A stretch of 64,000 nt of DNA. Origin: Symsagittifera roscoffensis. Taxonomy: Eukaryota; Xenacoelomorpha; Acoela; Convolutidae. Location of the stretch: the NCBI RefSeq assembly GCF_963678635.1, contig NC_087063.1, positions 69,587,617 through 69,651,616 of the forward strand. The letters run 5' to 3'. Position 1 is the stretch's first letter; the number at the start of each line of letters is the position of its first letter. A model generated the notes under the pieces. It made no database searches, was not told the origin of the DNA, and worked only from the letters and a program-made list of their open reading frames with translations. Made by a program: the position numbers and the translations under genes. This document shows, one piece after another, positions 9,172 to 19,992 of the stretch.

Positions 9172-10850
9172 ATGAATTAAATAAATATTACTAACTAATT
9201 ACAGTATTAAAAACTCACCATTCTTTATCCATGTTTTCTTTAGATTTTTAGCTTTCATCCGACAATCACCTACAAAAACCACAAAAGAAAAATAAAAAAT
9301 CGCAAATTTCATCAAACAATTTTAAAATTTTATTATTAATCTCTTACACTTATAAATTATAAATTTAATACCAATGCAGTAAATTCATCTATAAAATTTT
9401 CCCCCCAAGCAGTAAATCTAATTATAATGATAATTTGTAACTTAAAATTCCCCCATAACTAGCAGTAATTTCCAAATTCTATGTAGTAAATTGATTAAAT
9501 GCAAATGCAGTACTAACCTTTTGATATTTTCATTCATTCGCACAGAAATTCTATCCACACTCGCACAGCTCGCCCACGAAGAATTGTTTAAAATAATGAA
9601 TTTCAGTTTCAAGTTTTCACACTCAATAACTCTAACATAAAATAACATGTTTCAAACTTTCCTTTAACCCGGTTGGAAAGGAATCATATACTAAACAAAA
9701 CTAACCAACGCAGCTTACTAAATACCACAAATCATAGAAAAACAGCATGACTAAGAAAAGGAAACCAACGGTACCCAAACCGGATTAACCCAGTTTAAAA
9801 CTGGATAATTTATTCTTTTGAAGACTATTATAAAGTCTCAGAAAGAAATAATAAAACACAAAAAAGTCGAAAGACAAACCCATACCACAAACAATTTGAT
9901 TTTTGGAAAAAGGACATAACCAACAAGACATAAGAAAGACCACAACAAACCCAACATAAAACGTTGTCACATAACAGGACCCCTCACAAAAACCGCATGA
10001 AATCATACTTCCACCCCTGGCCTAACCCACCAGGAAGGACGTCCTGAGCATGCTCTATAGCCGGCCTAACCCACCGCGCTACATCCACGCTTTGTGACCA
10101 CACTCCTATTTTTAATAAGAGCTACTCAAGGGTGAGTAACTCTTCAAAATAACCGAACTAAAACAAAAAGCTTTTGTGAAAACAATTAACTAAAATCATA
10201 ATTAAAAAATATTAAACTAATAAAAGTTTTATAAAATGTAAATTACATGATGCAATACATAGATCAGAATACAACACCAAGGACGAACATCAAAAGACAA
10301 AACGACCCCACCACACTCGAGAGAGAATGACCAACTACAATCAATATGCCGCTCACAATCACAACTCAAAGGATTTAGAGTACGACTTGACCTCGCAGAA
10401 AAGGACTTCATTGAACTAGACCAATGACCACCTCGATGTTCAAGTATACGTACAGATCCGAGAAACCAGGCATCCCCTCCACGCACAATCTCCACGCTAT
10501 TCCCAAGCTAGATCAGATACAAAAGAAGTTCTCCTCGAAGAACAGAAAAACCTGACATAGCCAACCATTCTGAAACCAGAATTGATTTTGTTGCAGAGAC
10601 TCAGTCGTTGTCACAAAAAGAACACAACGTCTTATGTCCCTAACTCCAGCTTCCTGGAACTTCTTTAACAAAGAAGAAGCGAAAGAAAATTATGATGTTC
10701 GCCAAATACCAACGTCCATCATCCATCTTTTGAATTACAGAAGAACTGTTCTAAAAAACTCTGTAAAACCCGGATGGGTGGAACCTGATCTAAACTACAT
10801 TTTATGATTGGATAAATTAGATATTTTACCAATGTAAAGTATTTAATATT
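9172..10850 (+). other. Noncoding 3' region of the retroelement (3' UTR and probable start of LTR)
   Basis: No ORF of note. 9373-9520 holds five degenerate GCAGTAAAT-like direct repeats. A purine-rich run at about 10671-10690 (AAGAAGAAGCGAAAGAAAA) is a candidate polypurine tract, which would put the LTR start near 10692; without a second LTR copy this cannot be fixed. TGGCCTAACCCACC occurs twice at about 10017-10075. Confidence 0.45.
10030..10092 (-). repeat. Possible tRNA-derived SINE-like or Pol III promoter fragment
   Basis: On the minus strand the segment reads TAGCGCGGTGG then GTTAGGCC, matching the Pol III A-box consensus TRGCNNARYGG except for one base. No matching B box is seen at the right distance, so this could be a fragment or chance. 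Confidence 0.2.
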
Positions 10851-11160
10851 AACCAATCATGATCCATCTAACTAACAACCCACTTATTTGTAAGTGCTGA
10901 AATTACTTGTAATTTCAGCACCAGAGAGATTTGAATTTAACTTAGAAATTAGTTGCACTCTCCCGAGTACTTCAGCAGCCGCAATAAACCAGTATACCCT
11001 AGATCTATTGAGCCTAGCAGAGACTAGTTAAACAACCTGAGACTAGATAGTATAAGAGTAAGATTAGGATCGGTATTAGACTAAGAAGTTGCACGAATCT
11101 ATCCGGCCGAAAATAAGATAGCGTGACGAGCAGACGGTGTACCCTATCCGAAATTACTCT
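10851..11160 (+). mobile_element. LTR segment, probable U3/R/U5 end of the 3' LTR
   Basis: Similar to the reverse complement of 55167-55442. Shared landmarks are ACCAATCATGATCCAT at the left, TATAAGAGTAAGATTA, AGAAGTTGCACGAATCTA, ATAGCGTGACGA and GAAATTACTCT at the right, where similarity stops in both copies. This copy has extra sequence around 10875-10985, including a near-perfect hairpin. No other copy with the same orientation is in the window. Confidence 0.65.
10894..10921. repeat. 28-bp hairpin inside the LTR
   Basis: Arms GTGCTGAAATTAC and GTAATTTCAGCAC are exact reverse complements separated by TT. The hairpin is not present in the inverted LTR copy, where this part is missing. Confidence 0.85.
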
Positions 11161-11771
11161 ATGAGTTATACACTTCAGTCCTAACTCAATTTGGTACAGT
11201 TACTCAATATCTTTCAGGCGCAAAACAAAGTCCGTCGAAAATTGTTACTTGATGTGTCGAGAGAAAACAACCCGTAGCATTTTTCTGAAACCATCATTAA
11301 CTGACTGTTTTCTGCACTGGTTTATTTTTGCTCAAACAAAAACATCTTTTTGTAATCTCTGGCAGATTTTTTCAAAAATTACAATGAAAACAATTTTTGC
11401 CCAATATTCTAGCCTCGGTCGCACTTAGAACTTGTCGTTTCAATCGCACTAATGCATAATAGTTTCAAGCATAGCCTGAAACAGTTCACGGACTTTTATG
11501 TACACGGACTTTTAGAATTTTTCTATCGGCCGAGTCGGTCGCGGATACTTTTTTAGTCGCTCCGGTCGCCAACCGACCAGCTACTTAGTCTGAAAACTCT
11601 TAACTTTGGTAGCGGCTGCCTAATTTGGGCTGCGATAGTCTGGGAATGCCGAAATTCAGTCGTAATGTTCTGGACAAAAGATCGGCCCGGGTGATACGCT
11701 AATTTATTTTTTAGTCCTTCTCTTAAATTATAGACAATTTACAAAAAAAACACTATTTTTCCAATTTTCAG
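11161..11771 (+). other. Intronic or intergenic stretch between LTR and PIPOX exon
   Basis: No ORF or known repeat. It ends in a pyrimidine-rich acceptor (TTTTCAG, 11765-11771). The missing N-terminal PIPOX exons are not found here. Confidence 0.5.
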
Positions 11772-12585
11772 TTCCTTTTGCACCATGGCCATGAGATCGA
11801 AGATCCCGAAGACAGTAAAAGGACAGACCAAGAGAGAAGGGTTTCGATCAAGCAAGACATAGACTGTTTGCAGGAAGCTGTGAAACAGAAGTTTCCGTTT
11901 TTGCATCCAGAGCCAGAATTTATAGATCATTGCTTATACACGGTATGCACTTCATAGTTGTTATATTCATTCTATTTGCAAACACTTAAACTCAGATAAT
12001 TGAACTGCATAACGTATTGGCAAAAAAATATCAAACTTAAGTAATAAATCAACCATTTAAGATGGAGTAATGCATTTAAGAAAAAACAGAACTCAGGCTT
12101 GGATTAAAATTAAATTTCGTTTCGTTAATGAAATCTGCTCAAGATCTACTCACAGAGTAATTTAATGAATTCTATTATTATTTTGATTAATTTTTTTGAT
12201 TCATTTTAATTGATAATTTTTTTGTGATTATTTTTAGAATATTCCATTTAATTTTCCGATTTTTTGTATTTCGAAAGGCATTTATACCAACTGCTGCACA
12301 TACATAGGGTATGAAAATTATTCCATGAAGTTCCCTTAGTTAAATTTAAATGGTATTTTCAATTGGCTTGTCTCATTCAAGCATTTTTAGGTATCGCCGG
12401 ACAACCACTTTGTTCTGGACAAACTGCCTGGCTTTGAGAATATAGTGGTCGGGTCTGCTTTCTCAGGACATGGATTCAAAATGGCCCCTGTCACCGGAAA
12501 ATTACTAAAACAGCTGGCAATGGGCGAACCTGTGAAATACAATTTGAGCAAAATGAAAATTCAGCGGCTTCTAGTACCAGTCTGA
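11772..12585 (+). CDS. PIPOX: Peroxisomal sarcosine/L-pipecolate oxidase, last two exons
   Basis: Exons are 11772-11942 and 12391-12585 (stop TGA 12583-12585), with acceptors TTTTCAG and TTTTTAG, donor ACG|GTATGC, and phase 0 between them. They encode the last ~121 residues of an FAD-dependent amine oxidase of the monomeric sarcosine oxidase family (about 390 aa in animals). The exon junction falls in HCLYT|VSPDNHFVLD; in this family the Cys of the C-x-Y-T motif holds FAD covalently. GSAFSGHGFKMAPV is the conserved C-terminal FAD-binding signature. The known reaction is oxidation of sarcosine or L-pipecolate, giving hydrogen peroxide in peroxisomes. The C-terminus (LLVPV) is not a typical SKL-type peroxisomal signal. 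The first two-thirds of the protein (including the GxGxxG FAD motif) must lie left of the retroelement or be lost. Confidence 0.85.
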
Positions 12586-13795
12586 CTGACTTATAATCGA
12601 TTCAAGTATTTCCTCAACTTTTGAATCATTCTAAATCTGAAAACAAAATAATGTTTGCAAACTTTGTTTCTCGATATTGCAAACTGAATTTCGCTTACAA
12701 GTTTTTCTCGCCTCAAAACTGATGTTTGAACATTAAAATCGAAGTAGCAGTAAAAAACCAGGTTTTCAACCGTAAAGCTGAAAAACCAGCTAAATCTTAA
12801 GTAGCCACCATCAAAAAAGGATTTTTTTTTGTGCATTTTGGTATGTGTCAATTTCTTTTATCCACTCTCCTCTTTGTAGTTTGCAACATCAATTCCCGCT
12901 GTTCACCATTATAATAATCATCTGCTGTTCTGGGATTTTGTCGTGGGCGATTTTGAACACGCGGGTTTTTGTTCTGGGTGATTTAATCCCAGCGGGACCC
13001 GGGTAGAGGGCCACAAGTCGATCACAAAGAAAAAACACACCCAATTTCGGTCGAGAAAGTTGAAACATAAATCGAGCACAGTCGAAAATTTCTTATTATC
13101 AGTCAAGAAAAAAATGAAACCTAGGTTGAGCACAGTTGAAATATTCTTGATTCAAATTTTTTTTTCAAAACTTTGTTTTGAAATTTTTTTTTATATAGAA
13201 ACTTAGCAAAAAATCTGCTCAGATAACACCTCAACCAAAAACTTACAACCAAAAAATCAGTTGAGGTTATTTGCTTACCAAAAAACTAAAAAATTTAGAG
13301 CGAGCTCTATAATTTTTTGAGATCTAAGGGTACTGCGGCAAGAAAAAGTAAATTCTACCAATTATCAGTTTTCGGACGATCAGATCCACTCCAGTTTTGT
13401 AAAGAAAACATAAATGAAATTGGAAGACTAAAAGTGACAAAAAGTTTTGATGAAGAAAGTTCGCATTTAACTGATTAATAGCTCAATTTCAGTTCAAGCA
13501 TCATCACAAAATATCAACTGAAAAGCATGCATAAAAAACTTGACAGTTTATGACAATTTAATCATGTTACATGATAGTCGATCGAGAAAGTCAACACCTA
13601 AGTCGAGCACAGTCGAAATACACCCATAAGTCGAACATAGCTTTAGCCTACCCTAAAGTTAGAAAAATTTTTTTATTTTTTCGATCATACAGACGGAATT
13701 TTTTGTTTTTGCTATTTCAAAAAATGCGGTAAAGTCCTCGTATGATATGGTTGAAAATACCCAAGTTGGCCGAAAATTATTTGAACTGCGGTTAC
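12586..13795. other. Noncoding stretch with degenerate TCGAGCACAGTCGAAA repeats
   Basis: No coding sequence recognised. Related lines of the type GGTCGAGAAAGTTGAAACA followed by TCGAGCACAGTCGAAA occur at about 13030-13140, 13575-13640 and, more diverged, at 14655-14825, suggesting an old dispersed repeat. Confidence 0.5.
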
Positions 13796-14336
13796 CGGTT
13801 AACTCGGGGCGGACTTGGGAGGGGGGGGGGAGGGGGCGGAGTAAGCCGGTAATCACAATGGGATATACTATTTTGAGATATTCATTTTTGGCTGATGGAC
13901 TCTGAAAGTTTCCATAGGCTATCCTCAATACATACTAATTTTAGGCAGGAGAGCGCGCGCCAAAAAAACACTTTTTTTGGTCAAAACTTTCCAAAAATTG
14001 CTTAAGAAACAGGTATTTGGCCGGTTTTTTCTAAAAACCGCCTGCGGCTCAGAAGATTTGTTCAAAATAGGGTATTATTAGATGAACGCTTGGTACTATT
14101 TTGAGAAATCCATTTTTTGCTGACTGACCTTAAAATTTTTCTAGAGGCACCTTTAGTGCCAATCTATGCTAAATTTGAGGGGGAGCGCGCGCCGAAAAAA
14201 ACGCGATTTTTGGGTCAAAATTTTCCAAAAAATTAACAAAAAGTCTTTTTTTGATCTGTTTTTTTTCCGCAAATTTGCCTGCGGTGCAGAAACTTTTGTC
14301 AAATTATGGCGGCTTGTATAGTGATTTTTGAGAGTC
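13796..14336. repeat. Partial copy of the GGGGCGGAT-ended MITE family with internal doubling
   Basis: The left end GGGGCGGACTTGGGAGGGG matches the ends of the elements at 16160 and 23013. The inner segment (starting TACTATTTTGAGA, containing GAGCGCGCGCC and GCCTGCGG) is present twice, at 13866 and again at 14093, offset 227 bp. The right terminal repeat is not found, because another MITE starts at 14345. Confidence 0.65.
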
Positions 14337-14344
14337 AGAAATTC

Positions 14345-14604
14345 GGGTCTTATGAGTTAAACGGCCCAAAAATCAAAATTGAAACAAAATGAAAACTAAA
14401 ACTGAAACTGATCCTGATTGGCTAATATTAGCCAATCAAATTCGAGCAACTAGGTCAGCCATTTCGATTGATACTGAGATTAATCCTGATTGACTCGTAT
14501 AATATGTAATAACTGAAGTAATTGTATGTTGATTATGTGTTTTCATTTTGAAATAAAATTTCTGACTATTTTACTAATTTTGGGCCGTTTAACGCATAAG
14601 ACCC
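14345..14604. mobile_element. 260-bp MITE with 8-bp target duplication
   Basis: Terminal inverted repeats of about 27 bp begin GGGTCTTATG and continue GTTAAACGGCCC. They are flanked by the direct repeat AGAAATTC at 14337-14344 and 14605-14612. The 8-bp duplication points to the hAT superfamily by family knowledge. The interior has a perfect 22-bp palindrome at 14416-14437. There is no coding sequence. Confidence 0.85.
14416..14437. repeat. Perfect 22-bp palindrome inside the MITE
   Basis: Half-site GATTGGCTAAT followed by its exact reverse complement, with no spacer. It contains two inverted CCAAT-type boxes (ATTGG and CCAAT). Confidence 0.9.
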
Positions 14605-14945
14605 AGAAATTCAATTTGGTTGACTTAAAAAAAAGACAAAACTTTTCGAATTTTGTTCGAGAAAAGTTAACTGGGTCGAACAAAGTCGAACACTGTTTTT
14701 TTTGGATTGAAAAAGTCGAAAATACCTAAAATTGGCCGAGAAAATTGAAACATGGCAAAAACTGATCGGGACGGGAAAAACATACGGATTTTGGTCGAAA
14801 ACGTCGATACATAATTTGAGCACCTTGAGCCGGGGTTTAATCCGCAAGCGCTTCTGTCCCATGGCAATAGTGTTTGACGGTTTTTGCTTCCACGTCGATC
14901 ATTCTCATAAGAAGACTTATTGTTCCATTATCTGGTTACATAGCA

Positions 14946-15145
14946 GTATTTAGACAACCGCGTATTCAGACTCGTCCGTATTTAGACAAATACTGTTTCA
15001 ACCAATCAGAATCGAGACAAAGAAAAAATTGATAAAAAAACTTTTATGAATTTTTTGGATTGTTTATGTCTTTTCTTGATTCTGATTGGTTCATACAGTA
15101 TTTGTCTGAATACTGACGAGTATGAATACGCAGTTGTCTAAATAC
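14946..15145. mobile_element. 200-bp MITE with about 70-bp terminal inverted repeats
   Basis: Left end GTATTTAGACAAC; the right end is its reverse complement. Similarity continues inward through ACTCGTC, GACAAATACTGT and AACCAATCAGAATC on both arms, leaving a short A/T-rich loop. No clear target duplication was found. Confidence 0.75.
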
Positions 15146-15250
15146 AGGCTGCATTCCAATTATCTGAACAATAGAGTTAATTACTAAACTTTGACTTGAG
15201 TTAAGGTTTTTTTGTGCACATTTTGCAAATGATTTAACTCAATCGAAACT

Positions 15251-15708
15251 GTGTCTAGGACAACAAGCCGACGGGACTTCAAGCCGAAGGGACTTCAGGC
15301 CGAAATTTAAACTTTACAAGCACTTCAAATCACTATTTTCATCATCTGTAAAACGTTGCGTTTCAAAATTGTAAGCAAGTTTAGTCCATACGAAGCTTTA
15401 TTCATGACTATGAATCACTTGGGATTGGCATCCGCTAATAAAATCAACCGGTTTTTGAAATGCATAGCTTATAAACAAGAAAATCGTCTTCGGCCATGTT
15501 TTATTTTTCAACTTTCCTTATCATCATTCGGAGGCTTAAAATTTTTGAAAACGCCAATAACAATTGGAGAAAGATCATGAAATTGAGAAATTCTTCAAAA
15601 AAGTTTTCAAATTAATCATATTTCATGACTTAATGAGAAAATTTTCGGCTTGAAGTCCCTAATTTTACAATTGGGCTTCAAGTCCCGTCGGCGTGATGTC
15701 CGGCACCC
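15251..15708. mobile_element. 458-bp MITE with GCCGACGGGACTT ends
   Basis: The left arm GACAACAAGCCGACGGGACT and the right arm (reverse complement of AGTCCCGTCGGCGTGATGTC) form imperfect terminal inverted repeats, each followed inward by a second AAGCCGAA-type unit. Flanks ATCGAAACT at 15242-15250 and 15709-15717 are an 8-9 bp target duplication. A right-end relative lies at about 58885-58985. Confidence 0.8.
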
Positions 15709-16159
15709 ATCGAAACTATCTATGAATGAACTAAAGCTTTGATTATTGTGAGCTATCCTCCTTTCGATAATTCGCGATTCGTTAAAAGGTCTTGTTCTTA
15801 TAAGCCTAACTGTCGCATTAGGATACTTCTTTTAATGTACCATAAGGTAAGGAAAGTTAAAAGATCCGGAACTTTTGTTTAAATGAATAAAATTTTTAGT
15901 TTTTTTTCTGCTAAATTCTGCTTTTCAACTCACAAAACAGACAGATGAACTCTTATAAGCTCTCATTGATTGCAAATTTATTGCAGCCATTTTTTCCGTT
16001 TTTTTGAAAAAAAGTCACAGATTCTTTGGTCTCGAGTGTTTTTTTTTTCCCCCAGGAACTTCGGACTTTTTATATAACACTTGCTGAAGGAAACTTTTTG
16101 GATATCCTGAGCTCGAAGTGTTGTTGTCCTGAGCTCGAATTTAAAAAGATATGTCAACT
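15709..16159. other. Noncoding stretch
   Basis: No ORF with support and no repeat recognised apart from homopolymer T runs. Confidence 0.5.
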
Positions 16160-16526
16160 CAGAGGCGAATTTAGGGGTGGGGCGATCACTCCTCCCCCTC
16201 AAGGATTCGACCCCCTGCCGACCCAAAGGTTGCACCTTTGTACTCTTTTGAGACATCCATTTTTGGCAGACGGACCTTAAAAACTTTCTAAAAATGCCTT
16301 CGGCTCCAAAATATACTAACACTAAGGGGGAGTGTGTGCCAAAGAACGCTATTTCTGGCCGTTTTTTAAAATCTGCCTGCGGCACAGAAACTTTGGCCAA
16401 AACAGGGACTTTGGGAGAGCTCGACAAATCAATTTGGTCGAACTGAAAAAAAAAAGATTGTCAAACCTTTTGAAATTTATTTGAAATTCTGCCCTCCCCC
16501 TCGAGAAAATCCTAGATCAGCCCCTT
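16160..16526. mobile_element. 367-bp hAT-like MITE (GGGGCGGAT family)
   Basis: Ends CAGAGGCGAATTTAGG and CCTAGATCAGCCCCTT are inverted repeats. Flanks TGTCAACT (16152-16159) and TGTCAAAT (16527-16534) are an 8-bp target duplication with one mismatch. The interior is collinear with the element at 23013-23441, including GATTCGACCCCCTGCCGAC, CTGCCTGCGGC and GGGAGAGCTCG. Confidence 0.8.
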
Positions 16527-19500
16527 TGTCAAATGTGATCTTTTTTTTGTAATTTTACGGCGGTTTAAAGATAGCCAATTTGGCGAATTTGGGAAAACGG
16601 GCAATATATTTTGTGCTATTAAGCTTAAGCGGATAATTAATCTGTCTCAAAAATCGTTCCAAACTAGAACTCTTCAATACTTTCAGAACCTTGCTATTCG
16701 CAAATAATATCACCGGGTATTTTACAACATAGCGAGTGGGGCGATGATTTTCAAAAAAATCTTAAATTTTTTTTTTGTAGTTTTTCATTTTTTTCTTCAA
16801 ATTTTCATCAAGTATGTTAAAGCTCATTTAAACTATTGTGTCAAAACAAAAATTGAACACAAAACTTGCCTAGGGTTTTAGCAGAATTTTGATGTTGTTA
16901 TTTGCTTTTTTGAGAAACTCGGTTGTAAAATTTCTACCTTAAATTGTAAAAAAAAGAATAAATTTTTTTTTATTTAAAATTTACGCTGAAACCATCGGGT
17001 TTATTGCTGACAAAAAGACATCAATTTAAGCCTCTTGTATGCTCAAACAAAGAAGAGTATAATACCAAAAATTAACCCAAAACGTTTGAAACTTGACGTC
17101 AAATAAAAAACGGTATTTTCTGGCTTTTCAACGAAAACAAAATTCTTTATACAAAACTGAGACAATTCTAACTTTCGAAATTTTCTTAGAGTACAGAAGA
17201 GGCTCACTTTGATATATTTGTTTCGGCAAATGAAACAATAGTTTTGGTGTAATTGTTGATCGACTAAAAAAACGCAAAAACATCATGTGAGTGAATGATC
17301 ATGGTCATGGATTTTGTGGTTGAAATTTGGACCCGAATTTTGTAAATTAATTTCCCTGAAAATCTAAGCGAGTTTTGTCTCATCATCTTTTTTGTCTACA
17401 TTCAACCCGATTTTAAGAAAACGCGTTTTAAGTTTCAAGTTCTATTCGTTTTGAATCCGAACTGTACTACATCGAAATTAAAATGCACTCGGAACATTCG
17501 AGGCTTTGCCCTGATAAATCAGTCTTATTTTTTCTTCTTTTTAACCCTAAAATTACAAGTGCCAAACTGTTTTGTTGACAAAATATGTTTATCAATTATG
17601 AATAATTAGCGATATTAAACTGACTTCCATTATTTGCCGAAAATTTATCTGCTAGGAGTAAAATTGAAAAAATTACATAACATTTTTTGTTAGTTTTTTT
17701 GTATGTGTAAGTATTTGAAAAATTTGGAGGAATGGCAAGATAATTAGAGCATAACTTTTAAAACTCATCGATGAGGCGTCTAATTAGAGCACAATTTTGG
17801 AAAATGAATCAGAATTTTCCCTCCACACTGTGCGGCATGAGAATAAGAGTTTTTTTCTTTAAAAAACTCATTATAAACCAAAGCTGTAAACTGGAGTTTG
17901 GTAGATTAATAGATCAACAAACTTACAGTAATTTTTTTTTGAAGAGCAGGAGTAAGCAAGAGAATCGATGAAATTACAAAAAATGTTTCGTTATCAAATT
18001 TTTTATATATTTCCACAGTCTTATATTCAAAGTGAAGATTGTGGGGAAAAATATCGCTCACAGAAGTTTATAAAACCTTAAAACTTCTACTTTAGTCTTG
18101 AAATGTTTTTGTGAACTTTTTTTATTTGCTACGCGTTTTCAAGCTATTTTCAATTTGCTTTGCAACCTTGTCTGTCGTTCATTAATGGTCAGCTCTTATA
18201 AAATTAAGTTTTCTTTACAAGTGGCGTAATTTGCTGCATGAAGACGTATTTTTAATTCGCCGTATTTAGAAAATTCTCGTCTTAAAACGAATATTCAAAA
18301 TGATTTTTAAATCTTCATACCTACAGAGTAATTGTATTTAGGTCAGTTACAGCAAGTTTTTACTGCCCAATTTGTTGTTCCGACTTTCGATACGAAAGTA
18401 ACGGAATATTGGTGCTCGGGGTGGGTTTTTTTTTCTTCAGACAAATTTCGACTTTTTAACTAGCCATTTTTGACGGATTTTTTTTATATCATTCAAAAGG
18501 TATTGCTATCCTGAGCTTAAATTTGACCTGTGAACATTTTTCGTAAAGTTGGGGGGGGGGTTTAAAAATTGCCATTTTTGCCAATTTGGGACAATTAACG
18601 CGCGATATATTTTGCACTATTAACGCGTAAGCGGAGAGTTAATTCGTCTTAGAAATCGTTCCAAATTGGTTGAAAGAAGCTTATTTGCCATAATTGATTT
18701 GTTACAAGGAACGAAATCTATCCTTTTGTACTTTATATGGCGTGTGGGGGGATGATTTTCATAAAAAATCTTCAAATTTTAGAAAAAAAAATTTCATTTT
18801 ATATTATTTCATTTTATTTTTTTTTGTTATTACTGCTCCATAAACCTTAAAAGGCAGTCGGAACATTCAGGGCTTCGCCCTGATACGAGAAGTCTTGTTT
18901 TTTTTCAAACGAGGTTGTCAGAGGATATGAGATTCGGTTAGCTAATGTAGCTACATATTGTAGATGGTGGTTCGCGTGGAGCGTAATTATACCAAAAGGC
19001 TGATAGACGATTTGATACTTCCGTCAAGAAGATGCTCAAAAACCACGTAATTATTAGAAAGATTTCGTCTATTTTAGCACTTTGACATATTGTAACGTTT
19101 TAAAATATTTTAAGCATACTTAAACTTTTAAGCATACTTTTTTCCTGCTGATACGTTAATTTTTGAATTTTTACAAACTATCAACTGAACATGTTTGACT
19201 CCAATGTATTAGAGGAAGAGTTGAGTTCAATTATTTTGTTTTTGAAACGAAGAAAATTGTTTAGTGCTTTAAAATTATTTCTGTTTGCTGTAATGAAAAA
19301 AAAATCAGTTTTAGAGAAAGTTTTGAAATATTGTGCCAGAATTTCACAAATATAATCGCCTTGATTTCAATCTGTATATCGATTCTTCTGATTGACAAAA
19401 TCCATTAGCTTATTAGAATAGAAAACTTCCCATTTAATTTGCTAATTAGTAATTCAGATCATCTATGTATAATAAGATACAATTACTGTTAATTGGAAAA

Positions 19501-19596
19501 TGCGGTGTCGTTAAAAAGCGAATTTTTCAAGCAGCACTTTCAAGGATATCGATTGACCTATTCTAGACCTAAGATCTTTTGGTGCATTTACAAAAA
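16527..19596. other. Noncoding stretch with dispersed repeat copies
   Basis: No coding sequence recognised. About 16590-16765 and 17484-17530 are diverged parts of the repeat family also seen at 18582-18905 and 19993-20252. Confidence 0.5.
18582..18905. repeat. Dispersed repeat ending in the AGGGCTTCGCCCT hairpin, copy 1
   Basis: Shares AAATCGTTCCAAATTGG, GGCGTGTGGGGG and GTCGGAACATTCAGGGC with 19993-20252. The stem-loop AGGGC-TTC-GCCCT is at 18869-18881, followed by TGATACGAG and AGTCTTGTTT. Confidence 0.7.
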
Positions 19597-19990
19597 GTCC
19601 CATACAAAACAGTCCAATACAAAATAGTAAAAATCATAATAATGTAATGAAGGAAAAAACAGTCCAATACAAAACAGTTCGGTTTAAGGTCGCTGGTATG
19701 CGCGCTGCGCGCGCGTCATCGCTTTACGTTGATAACCGGCTCTAAATCTTGTATTAAGTCCTACCCTCTGTTGGCAAGCTCGCATCATGTTGGCGCGACT
19801 GCGGCAGTCACTATTTTGTTCTTTATGTTTGTTGAACAAAGGACAATTCTCGGCCTACCGGTTTGTTTAAACTATTTTCACTTGGGACTGTTTTTCGAAC
19901 TGTTTTGTATCGGACTGTTTTTTCGTTAATTTTCATACTTTTCTGGAGTGTTTTGTATTGGACTGTTTTGTATCGGACTGTTTTGTACAG
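19597..19990. mobile_element. MITE with ACAGTCC-ATACAAA subrepeat termini
   Basis: The left arm repeats ACAGTCCAATACAAAA; the right arm is its reverse complement (TTTTGTATTGGACTGT, TTTTGTATCGGACTGT). Inner left flank has a GC-rich run TGCGCGCTGCGCGCGCG at about 19699-19715. No target duplication was determined. Confidence 0.7.
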
Positions 19991-19992
19991 AC

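Larger units (their letters stand above)
1..11160 (+). mobile_element. Ty3/gypsy-like LTR retroelement with env-like gene, 5' end outside window
   Basis: The order gag tail, protease, reverse transcriptase, RNase H, linker ORF, env-like ORF, fourth ORF and LTR part identifies a retrovirus-like LTR element. RT and RNase H motifs are of the Ty3/gypsy (Metaviridae) type. The coding strand is very A-rich. The window starts inside gag, so the 5' LTR and primer binding site are not visible. The right limit is where similarity to an inverted LTR fragment at 55167-55442 stops. No integrase is recognisable (no HHCC finger and no D-D-E core in any readable frame), and the element carries a nonsense codon and frameshifts, so this copy is probably defective. 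The insertion lies 5' of the last PIPOX exons on the same strand. Confidence 0.85.

Noticed and set aside
11161-11771. Upstream PIPOX exon next to the retroelement
   Set aside because: No frame with FAD-oxidase motifs was found between the LTR end and the exon at 11772.
12591-12851. Minus-strand 86-codon ORF after PIPOX
   Set aside because: Low-complexity AT-rich sequence with no splice or codon support; it lies in the PIPOX 3' UTR and flank.
13659-16427. ORFs of 60-149 codons in the MITE region, for example 15978-16427 minus
   Set aside because: They overlap identified MITEs and are not conserved between copies of the same element.
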